Assembly (NCBI GenBank): GCA_965370495.1
Contig: CBDUUV010000010.1
Location: forward strand, 1-38,061
DNA from: Krumholzibacterium sp965370495
GTDB taxonomy: Bacteria > Krumholzibacteriota > Krumholzibacteriia > Krumholzibacteriales > Krumholzibacteriaceae
Direction: 5' to 3'
DNA length: 38,061 bases
In this document: piece by piece, positions 31,734-38,061 of the stretch
Layout: the number at the start of each line of letters is the position of its first letter
Position numbering within the stretch: the first letter of the stretch is position 1
Position numbers and translations under genes: made by a program
Notes under the pieces: model-generated
What the model saw: only the letters and a program-made list of their open reading frames with translations
What the model was told of the DNA's origin: nothing
Database searches by the model: none

Positions 31734-33188
31734 ATGAGTGTAATGCCGCGTGTGACCTGGTTCGAAGAAAACGACCGAAAAAAGATCGTCAATGAGGCGA
31801 AAGAAATTCTGGCTGAGACAGGTGTCTTTGTCGAGAATGATGAAGCCCTGGAACTTCTCGATGGAGCGGCAGCAAGTGTGGATGGCAACAAGGTCCTGAT
31901 CCCGGCTTCTCTCGTGGAAAAAGCGCTCAAAACCGTTCCGGGCAGGGTTCTCCTCTACAACAGGGATGGATCGGTAGCGATGGATCTCGGCGATGACCGT
32001 ATTCATTTTAACCCCGGCTCGGCCGCTCTCAGGATATTCGATCCAGAGCTGGGTGACGCGAGGACTCCCAGCACACGGGACGTAAGAAATTTCGTGACAA
32101 TAACCGATGCCCTTCCCGGCTACGCGGCCCAGAGCACTGGCCTGGTCCCCGGAGATGTGCCCGAAGAAATAGGAGACAGCTACAGGGTGTATATCGGGCT
32201 TCAGTATTCTTCAAAACCGATAGTAACGGGGACTTTCAAGGTCGAAGCGTTCAGCGTGATGCACTCGATGCTTTCGGCGGTTGCCGGTTCTGAGGAAAAA
32301 CTCCGGGAGAAGCCGACTGCAATCTTTGACTGCTGCCCATCTCCCCCGCTCAAGTGGAGTGACCTTACATGCCAGGCGCTTATTGACTGTGCAAAGGCCG
32401 GACTGCCCGCCGAACTGATCTCAATGCCGTTGACAGGAACGACCGCGCCAGTGACCCTGGCAGGCGCCGTAACGCAGCACTGCGCGGAAAGTCTCAGTGG
32501 AATAGTGATCCACCAGCTCGCCCGCGCGGGAGCGCCGATCATTTACGGAGGTTCACCGGCGTGTTTCGATATGCGCAAGGGAACCACCCCTATGGGCGCG
32601 ATAGAGACGATGATGATAGACGGGGCATACGCCGAGATAGGTAAATATCTTGGTGTGCCGGTGCAGGCGTACATGGCCCTGAGCGATTCGAAACCAGTGG
32701 ATTACCAGGCGGGCATGGAAACAGCCATGGGCGCCATTGTCGCCGCGGTTTCGGGCATTAACAATATCTCCGGGCCCGGAATGCTTGATTTCGAGTCTTG
32801 CCAGAGCCTCGAAAAACTGGTTCTCGATAATGAAATCTGCCAGATGGCTCGCAGGCTGACCAGGGGGATCGAGCTGCGCGATGACCCGATCGCAAAAGAT
32901 CTGATAAAACAGGGGCTGGAGAAGAAAGAATTCCTTTCCCTTCCGCATACAATGAAGTGGTTCCGCAAAGAAGCATATATTCCGGACGAAGTCATAGAGA
33001 GGGGATCATTGGAGGAGTGGCGTGAGAAAGGCAGGCTCGATGCTGCCGACCGGGCCGCCGGCAGGGTGGCGAAGATACTGGAATCACACGTGCCGGAGCC
33101 CCTTGACGAGGAAATAGCGGACCGGTTGAAAGACCTGATGACCAAAGAAGCAAGGAAAGCAGGTATGGACAAGCTTCCCACTCTATAA
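31734..33188 (+). CDS. MttB-family corrinoid-dependent methyltransferase (non-pyrrolysine)
   Basis: About 484 residues of the MttB superfamily (trimethylamine methyltransferase and relatives). Recognisable stretches include VTWFEENDRKKIVNEAKEILAETGVFVEN near the start, HFNPGSAALRIFD, TPSTRDVRNFVTITDALPG, ELISMPLTGTTAPVTLAGAV and INNISGPGML. The frame is open throughout, with no in-frame TAG, so pyrrolysine is not used. Non-pyrrolysine members demethylate quaternary amines such as glycine betaine, proline betaine or carnitine, and pass the methyl group to a corrinoid protein. The substrate here is unknown. AAGGAG nine bases before the ATG at 31734 decides that start; ATG 31725 is directly after the ribosome-binding site and less likely. 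Confidence 0.92.
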   Translation: MSVMPRVTWFEENDRKKIVNEAKEILAETGVFVENDEALELLDGAAASVDGNKVLIPASLVEKALKTVPGRVLLYNRDGSVAMDLGDDRIHFNPGSAALRIFDPELGDARTPSTRDVRNFVTITDALPGYAAQSTGLVPGDVPEEIGDSYRVYIGLQYSSKPIVTGTFKVEAFSVMHSMLSAVAGSEEKLREKPTAIFDCCPSPPLKWSDLTCQALIDCAKAGLPAELISMPLTGTTAPVTLAGAVTQHCAESLSGIVIHQLARAGAPIIYGGSPACFDMRKGTTPMGAIETMMIDGAYAEIGKYLGVPVQAYMALSDSKPVDYQAGMETAMGAIVAAVSGINNISGPGMLDFESCQSLEKLVLDNEICQMARRLTRGIELRDDPIAKDLIKQGLEKKEFLSLPHTMKWFRKEAYIPDEVIERGSLEEWREKGRLDAADRAAGRVAKILESHVPEPLDEEIADRLKDLMTKEARKAGMDKLPTL

Positions 33189-33222
33189 AAAGACAGGTGT
33201 GGTGGAGGCATACGGAGAAGAA

Positions 33223-33879
33223 ATGAAAGAGAAATATTTCACGCGCGAAAACATCGATGAAACAGCAGGGAAGATGATAAATGACCTGGGCCGGTTCAGG
33301 GGTGGGCGGGGGATCACCTTTTCCCCGCGCGGCGCGGCATTGCTTATCCTCGACATGCAAAACTGTTTTCTCGAAGAAAGTTCTCATGCGTGGGTCCCGG
33401 GAATGGAGGCGATAATCCCGGGGATCGCGAGGCTTGCTTCGGCCTTTGCCGGAAGCGAACGCCCGGTCCTGATGACCCGGCACCTGAACACCGAAAAGGA
33501 CGCGGGAATGATGGGCAGGTGGTGGAGCGACCTGATCAGGGCCAGGGACGATTCGAGCAGGATCACAGAACAACTATCCGTTCCCGGCGCCTTGCTAATC
33601 GTTAAAACACAATATGACGCATTTTTCGGGACTTCGCTCGAGGACGATCTGCGCAAAGCGGGGATCGGGCAGCTTGTCATTACCGGAGTTATGACACATC
33701 TCTGTGTTTCCACAACGGCAAGATCGGCATTTGTCAGGGGCTTCGAGGTTTTTATCCCGGTAGATGCCGTGGCGGCATATAACGAAGAACTTCACATGGG
33801 AGCGTTGAGGGGGCTTGCTCACGGGGTCGCTGCCATGGTGACCGTGGAAGAGATAACAGGAATGGCTGAAGAGTGGTGA
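33223..33879 (+). CDS. Isochorismatase-like cysteine hydrolase
   Basis: A 218-residue member of the isochorismatase/nicotinamidase fold. The catalytic triad is traceable: Asp44 in LLILDMQNCF, Lys128 in IVKTQYDAFFGT and Cys161 in VMTHLCVSTTARSA. Members hydrolyse amides, N-carbamoyl compounds, or (without the Cys) vinyl ethers; a cysteine is present here, favouring amide or carbamoyl hydrolysis. In this operon a role in preparing or clearing a methylated amine or amide substrate is possible (inference). The start is the ATG at 33223 with GGAG five bases upstream; a GTG at 33199 would add eight residues. Its stop overlaps the flavoprotein gene by seven bases. Confidence 0.88.
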   Translation: MKEKYFTRENIDETAGKMINDLGRFRGGRGITFSPRGAALLILDMQNCFLEESSHAWVPGMEAIIPGIARLASAFAGSERPVLMTRHLNTEKDAGMMGRWWSDLIRARDDSSRITEQLSVPGALLIVKTQYDAFFGTSLEDDLRKAGIGQLVITGVMTHLCVSTTARSAFVRGFEVFIPVDAVAAYNEELHMGALRGLAHGVAAMVTVEEITGMAEEW

Positions 33880-34769
33880 TCGACATCGAAAAAACGGTAG
33901 CGGTGATTGGCGCGGGGCCGGCAGGGATAGCCGCGGCTATCCAGCTTGGGCGATACGGGATCAGGACACTTGTCTTCGAAAAAGCTGCAGTAGGCGGCCT
34001 TCTGAGAAATGCCAATCTTGTCGAGAATTACCCGGGGTTTCCCGGAGGGATCAAGGGGCCAGAACTTGCGGGGCTTTTTGAGCGGCAGCTGGGTGAAGCG
34101 GGGATCAGTCTCATACTGGAAGAAGTAGAAACGCTTTATTACAACGGTCGGCAGTTCGCCGTTAAAACCGCGAATAACGAATACAAGGCCGCGATTGTCG
34201 TGGCCGCGTCAGGAACAGTGCCACTCAGGCCCGAGAGTATCACGATGTCCAGTAACACGGCGGCCGGTGTCTGCTGCGAGGCTACCGAAGTAAAAGGAGC
34301 GAAAGGAAAGAAAATCGCCGTTATCGGTTCCGGCGACGCGGCCTTTGATTATGCGCTGAACCTTTCCGGAGAAAACGATGTGATTATCATTATGCGGACC
34401 GGTAGCTCGAAGTGTCTCGCGCTCCTGAGGGAAAGGTGTGACAAAAACGCCGGGATTGAACTTATGGAAAAGACCGAAGTCCGCAGTATAGTCATGAAAG
34501 ATGACAAATTGCGCCTTGATTGTGTAGTGGCCGGTTACGGGGAAAAAGCTGTCGAGGCTGATCATGTGCTGCTGGCGGTCGGGCGGGAACCATGCACCGG
34601 GTATATGGACCGATCGGTCGGAAGCCGTATCGATTTGCTTTTGGAGAAAGGAATCCTTTATCTTGTCGGGGACATCAAAAACGGCCTCTTCAGACAGGCG
34701 GCGATAAGTACCGGCGATGGGATAAGGGCCGCTATGGAGATAGAAAGGATTTTCAGGCAGGAATGTTAA
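33873..34769 (+). CDS. Thioredoxin-reductase-like FAD/NAD(P)H flavoprotein lacking CxxC
   Basis: A 298-residue two-dinucleotide-fold protein: FAD site VAVIGAGPAGIAAAIQLGRYG (residues 9-28), the VENYPGFPGGIKGPEL segment typical of TrxB, NAD(P)H site IAVIGSGDAAFDYA, and the C-terminal LVGDIKNG...QAAISTGDG FAD-binding end. In true thioredoxin reductases the region after the first fold has CATC; here it reads VCCEATEV (adjacent Cys134-Cys135), so the redox CxxC is missing. It could act as a ferredoxin/flavodoxin reductase-like electron donor, for instance to reactivate the corrinoid protein (inference). The start codon is GTG at 33873 or 33876 with a weak ribosome-binding site, so coupling to the hydrolase gene is likely. 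Confidence 0.87.
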   Translation: MVIDIEKTVAVIGAGPAGIAAAIQLGRYGIRTLVFEKAAVGGLLRNANLVENYPGFPGGIKGPELAGLFERQLGEAGISLILEEVETLYYNGRQFAVKTANNEYKAAIVVAASGTVPLRPESITMSSNTAAGVCCEATEVKGAKGKKIAVIGSGDAAFDYALNLSGENDVIIIMRTGSSKCLALLRERCDKNAGIELMEKTEVRSIVMKDDKLRLDCVVAGYGEKAVEADHVLLAVGREPCTGYMDRSVGSRIDLLLEKGILYLVGDIKNGLFRQAAISTGDGIRAAMEIERIFRQEC

Positions 34770-35701
34770 GGGTCAAGGCAAGCGCGGGAAACGAAGATAT
34801 TGCGACGGTATATATCGCCGAAACTGCCGAAGGCGATCTGCTGGAGTTCGTTGAATCCGTTCAGCCTCCCTTGCCAAGGGATCAGAAATGGGTACTTATA
34901 ATTTCGACTCTTCACGGATGTCCGGTATCCTGCCGTTTCTGCGACGCAGGGAAATCGTATTCGGGCAAAGTGTCCGCGGAGGGAATGCTTGCACAGATTG
35001 ATTATATGGTCCGGAAGCGATACCCGGGCCTGAAGATACCGGCAGAGAAATTCAAGGTCCAGTTCGCCAGGATGGGTGAGCCAGCCTTTAACCTCGACGT
35101 GCTGGAGGTACTGGAAGCCCTTCCCGCCCTTTATCATGCTCCAGGGCTAATCCCGGCCATTTCGACTATAGCCCCGGTTGGCGCGGAGGAATTTTTCGAA
35201 GGGCTTCTTGATATCAAGAAGAGGATATACCCGCTGCGGTTCCAACTGCAATTTTCAATACACACGACAGACACGAAAAAACGTGACTGGCTGATTCCTC
35301 TGAAGAAATGGAGTTTTTCCAGGATCGCTGAATACGGAGACAGGTTCTTTGACAGCGGGGGCAGGAAGATAACGTTGAATTTTGCGCTTGCCGATGGAAT
35401 GCCGGTCGATCCGGATGTCCTGCTGAAGCACTTTTCACCTGACAGATTTCTTCTGAAGATAACACCGGTCAACCCTACCTGTGAGGCGGAAAGGAACAGG
35501 GTCAACTCTCATATCGTTTCCGGCAGAGAGAAATACAGCGTGATCGAGAAACTGGAGAATGCCGGGTACGATGTTATCCTGAGCATTGGGGAGCCGGAAG
35601 AAAATCATATCGGCAGTAACTGTGGGCAGTTCATACACAGTTTCCTGGAGAATCCCGGAAAGTTCGAGGCCGGGTATAATTACGAGCTGAAAGAAATATA
35701 G
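34763..35701 (+). CDS. RlmN/Cfr-like radical SAM protein, short form
   Basis: A 312-residue radical SAM enzyme. The cluster motif is HGCPVSCRFCDAG (Cys53, Cys57, Cys60). It shares other RlmN/Cfr landmarks: FARMGEPAFN, FSIHTTDTKKRDWLIPLKKW and SNCGQF near the end, where Cys287 aligns with the methyl-carrying Cys355 of RlmN. The RNA-binding N-terminal accessory domain is absent (only about 50 residues precede the cluster). The residue seven before Cys53, where RlmN has its resolving Cys118, is Ile46. A substrate other than rRNA or tRNA adenosine is likely. The ATG at 34763 overlaps the upstream stop by seven bases; an open extension to 34592 overlaps that gene and is rejected. The TAG stop coincides with the start of a repeat copy. 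Confidence 0.87.
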   Translation: MLRVKASAGNEDIATVYIAETAEGDLLEFVESVQPPLPRDQKWVLIISTLHGCPVSCRFCDAGKSYSGKVSAEGMLAQIDYMVRKRYPGLKIPAEKFKVQFARMGEPAFNLDVLEVLEALPALYHAPGLIPAISTIAPVGAEEFFEGLLDIKKRIYPLRFQLQFSIHTTDTKKRDWLIPLKKWSFSRIAEYGDRFFDSGGRKITLNFALADGMPVDPDVLLKHFSPDRFLLKITPVNPTCEAERNRVNSHIVSGREKYSVIEKLENAGYDVILSIGEPEENHIGSNCGQFIHSFLENPGKFEAGYNYELKEI

Positions 35702-35732
35702 GGCAAACCCGGATTTCCTGTGGTAATCCCCC
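35701..35732 (+). repeat. Direct repeat, left copy
   Basis: This 32-base sequence begins GGGCAAACCCGGATTTCCTG. It matches the copy at 37682-37713 at 29 of 32 positions, all three differences being transitions. It can fold weakly (GGATT with AATCC). Confidence 0.8.
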
Positions 35733-35831
35733 TTTTATGCGGCGGGCTGGATAAATATTGGAAAACATATTACCCCACTTAAAAGAATCCCGCATATTCA
35801 CCTTAAGCGGCTTATTAAAAAGGAGGGTAAT

Positions 35832-37667
35832 ATGAAGCGGTCTTTCATTACTCTGTTACTGGTAATAATGTGCACATGTTCAGCGGCAGGCAAAGAATCA
35901 ACATCCAGGAATAAAGAGGAGCTATTAGTAATTAAACATGCGCCCAATCCAGTATCTGCCAGGCTAATCAATAATAGTAAAACCAGTTTAAGAGAATACC
36001 AATGGAAATTCAGGACGAAAGTGATCAATCGAACTCAACAACCACTACAGATAATATCTTTCGGGGGATATCGCTACACAGGCAATAAGTGGGAGAGCTC
36101 GAATTCGGGTGGCCGTTTATTCAATAGCGAGGAATTTGTTAAATGGTACAAACATGAAGATGATATTAGCAGCAGCTGGATCCAACCCGGCCAGATGGTT
36201 GCAGATGATAATAATTGGGTGAGGGGATTTGAAGCTACCTTCAGATATAAGTGGCGGTACGTAGCTGTTGACTCATTTGGTGAAGAATATGTGGGAGAAG
36301 AAGAAGTCGAACTGATCCCCTATTATGAGGATAAGGATTATTGGGCAGATACAGACCCTTCAACCCTGGTTGAGATATCAGGGAAAATACTTGGTTCTGA
36401 TGAGAAGTTACTGCAATATGCCCAGATTCGCATAATCCCATATATGAAACGTGATTTTTATGATGTCGCCCTGGCCGGGAGCGATGGTACCTATGAGATT
36501 CGTGCAGAAATCCCGGGAATCTACAAAATATTTGCATACTCTCCAAGCTACAATTCGATCACAAAAACTATTGTTTTAGGTAATGATAAAACGGAAATAT
36601 TCATAGATTTTAAGATGAGTCCCCATGAGACTATTGATAGTATAGCCACGGAAAATCAATCTGAAGTCATTCTCTCCGATAATTTCATTTATTGTGAAAG
36701 AATATGGCAGATGGAACAATTAGTGGCTACAGAACTGGAAAAATTTATCAAGGCTTCCCAAAAACATGACGAGGAAAGTGGCGATCCCTCTGAATATGAG
36801 TATGACTGGTCAAAACCAAAGAATACTCTCGCGGAATATTTCGAAAGCGAATCAGTAGATGCTGCCAGGAAATTTGCAGCGTTCAAGGTAGCTGAAGTTC
36901 TTTATTATGATCGAAACATTGATAATACAAGTATGAATAAGGTATTTGGCATTCTACCACCCGATTCTCCTTATTGGGGAGCTTACCCTCAATTATCTTC
37001 ATTGTTGTGCGGGAAATATAAGGATGAATATGGCGAGAAACAACTGATGAAATTATATAAAAGTAATCCCGGGAGGATGGTGCGTGCTTATGCCATATCT
37101 TACCTGGCATTATGGCTTAAGAAGAAGAATGATCTCAAAATGGCATCTGCATATTACGATGCCGCGATGTCGGAGTTTTCGGACATCGAAGAAATTAACC
37201 TGATATTACGAATGGCAAATCCATACGCTAAAATAGCAAAAGGGAAGGAAATCCCCGATTTTCAGGTCGCATCGATTGACAAAAAAAAGATTGTCTCGAA
37301 AGAATCGATGAAGGGAAAATACTATTTAATTCACTTCTGGACAACATGGTGTGGTCCATGTAAAAAGGAAATGAAGGCAATCCATGATGCATATGAAACT
37401 AACAAAAACAACAATTTCACAATATTAAGTATATCATTCGACCGTGATATGGAAGTTCTTAATTCATATAGAAGTGAACGGTGGCCGCTGCCCTGGATAA
37501 ACGCAATAGAGTCTGAGGGTATGGATAGCAAGCTTGCGAGTAAGTTCGAAGTATACGGAGTGCCGAAACTAATACTTGTGAATCCCGAGGGCGTCATCCT
37601 TGAAACCAGCAATTCATTAAGAGGCCAGAAATTGGCACCAACACTGGTTAAATGCTTGACGAATTGA
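35832..37667 (+). CDS. Exported protein with carboxypeptidase-regulatory-like and C-terminal TlpA-type thioredoxin domains
   Basis: A 611-residue protein with a signal peptide (MKRSFITLLLVIMCTCSAAG; a lipoprotein Cys at 14 or 16 is possible). Residues about 175-265 contain a beta-sandwich pattern like carboxypeptidase-regulatory domains (STLVEISGKILGSDEKLLQYA...GTYEIRAEIPGIYKIFAYS). After a helical middle comes a TlpA-like thioredoxin domain from about residue 470, with WTTWCGPCKK (Cys507, Cys510) and cis-Pro VYGVPKLIL. It likely handles thiols outside the cytoplasm. GGAGGG lies five bases before the ATG. The gene is A+T-rich: two 60-base samples (36001-36060 and 36601-36660) each have 21 G+C (35%), against about 50% or more in neighbours. 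It is bracketed by a 32-base direct repeat. Confidence 0.85.
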   Translation: MKRSFITLLLVIMCTCSAAGKESTSRNKEELLVIKHAPNPVSARLINNSKTSLREYQWKFRTKVINRTQQPLQIISFGGYRYTGNKWESSNSGGRLFNSEEFVKWYKHEDDISSSWIQPGQMVADDNNWVRGFEATFRYKWRYVAVDSFGEEYVGEEEVELIPYYEDKDYWADTDPSTLVEISGKILGSDEKLLQYAQIRIIPYMKRDFYDVALAGSDGTYEIRAEIPGIYKIFAYSPSYNSITKTIVLGNDKTEIFIDFKMSPHETIDSIATENQSEVILSDNFIYCERIWQMEQLVATELEKFIKASQKHDEESGDPSEYEYDWSKPKNTLAEYFESESVDAARKFAAFKVAEVLYYDRNIDNTSMNKVFGILPPDSPYWGAYPQLSSLLCGKYKDEYGEKQLMKLYKSNPGRMVRAYAISYLALWLKKKNDLKMASAYYDAAMSEFSDIEEINLILRMANPYAKIAKGKEIPDFQVASIDKKKIVSKESMKGKYYLIHFWTTWCGPCKKEMKAIHDAYETNKNNNFTILSISFDRDMEVLNSYRSERWPLPWINAIESEGMDSKLASKFEVYGVPKLILVNPEGVILETSNSLRGQKLAPTLVKCLTN

Positions 37668-37681
37668 AGTCGGTATTCCCG

Positions 37682-37713
37682 GGGCAAGCCCGGATTTCCT
37701 GTGATAATCTCCC
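37682..37713 (+). repeat. Direct repeat, right copy
   Basis: Begins GGGCAAGCCCGGATTTCCTG and matches 35701-35732 at 29 of 32 positions. Here the flanking bases allow a small hairpin, CCGGG-GCAAG-CCCGG. It starts 14 bases after the TlpA-like gene's stop. Confidence 0.8.
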
Positions 37714-38061
37714 GATAGAAAACTCATACCTGGAAATGCACTGATATTCTATGTTAATTCCTCTTCAAAAACTCATCTCCTGAAGTGTCCGGGTTATCTC
37801 TCGTTTTATTTTTCGATTTTCTCTTAATTCTATTTAAACTTTTTAAAATATTTCTATATTTTTTCAGTTTTTTTCAAGTTATCCCAATTTTCCAAATTAT
37901 TTTGATATTTTTCAGGTTTTTTCGTTTTTTTCCAATATTTTCCTTGACAGGTTTTCAGGGCGTGTTTTGTGTTGAGTCAGTATGGGCGCGGGATTATGGT
38001 GTTTTCGGGGTCTGCGGGGCGCCTGGCGGCTGCTCAAGAATCTTTTAGTCTTTTGAGTTGC
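37714..38061. other. Gene-free, T-rich right end
   Basis: No convincing gene is present. Bases about 37797-37960 are dominated by T on the plus strand (repeated runs of TTTT to TTTTTT), producing a low-complexity Phe/Leu/Ile-rich open frame that I reject as noncoding. A perfect TTGACA at about 37944 may be a -35 box for a gene to the right, but no good -10 follows at the usual spacing. An imperfect inverted repeat (CTCAAGA ... TCTTTTGAG) lies near the edge at about 38033-38057. Confidence 0.5.

Noticed and set aside
37785..38048. 87-codon frame at the right edge
   Set aside because: Phe/Leu/Ile low complexity arising from T-runs, no ribosome-binding site.
1..38061. CRISPR arrays, tRNA or rRNA genes, transposases
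   Set aside because: No regularly spaced repeats, no cloverleaf-like sequences in the gaps and no transposase or integrase motifs were found by reading.

Overview
The window is the replication-origin region of a bacterial chromosome of mid-range G+C. It runs from parB (cut off at the left edge) through parA, parS, the rsmG-mnmG-mnmE-khpB-yidC-yidD-rnpA-rpmH operon (minus strand), oriC/dnaA, and dnaN-recF-DUF721-gyrB-gyrA (plus strand). Beyond that is an accessory half that ends in a corrinoid methyltransferase operon. Two exported proteins (a beta-helix lipoprotein and a protein with a FlgD-Ig/type-9-like C-terminal domain and calcium-binding D-rich loops) resemble FCB-superphylum or related candidate phyla (Krumholzibacteriota, Eisenbacteria or Latescibacterota type). 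That placement is inference; no rRNA is present to test it.

Bases 1-2865: parB and parA overlap by ATGA and follow a lipoprotein gene with a good sigma70-type promoter. Two parS sites lie just upstream, and the second encodes the last codons and stop of rsmG. Bases 2865-10291: the classic rpmH-to-rsmG operon is transcribed leftward from a promoter near 10390. Bases 10292-12552: a bipartite origin flanks dnaA, with DnaA boxes and a 20-base palindrome upstream, and further boxes plus a DnaA-trio tract between dnaA and dnaN. Bases 12553-19804: dnaN, recF, a DUF721 protein, gyrB and gyrA.

Bases 19826-29237 hold an exported FlgD-Ig protein, hflX, a GT-C-like membrane protein, an aldehyde dehydrogenase, an M20 peptidase with a possible 77-residue gene upstream, and a lipoprotein metallopeptidase related to family M49.

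Bases 29472-35701 are the most unusual part: seven tightly packed, partly overlapping plus-strand genes. They encode a corrinoid protein, a homocysteine S-methyltransferase, a MetH-type reactivation domain, an MttB-family methyltransferase without a pyrrolysine codon, an isochorismatase-like hydrolase, a thioredoxin-reductase-like flavoprotein without CxxC, and a short RlmN/Cfr-like radical SAM protein. Together they look like a split methionine synthase in which the methyl-tetrahydrofolate module is replaced by an MttB-type methyl donor enzyme: a quaternary amine (or related methyl donor) to corrinoid to homocysteine route. The operon is followed by an A+T-rich gene for a TlpA-like thioredoxin protein, bracketed by a near-identical 32-base direct repeat, then by gene-free T-rich DNA up to the right edge.
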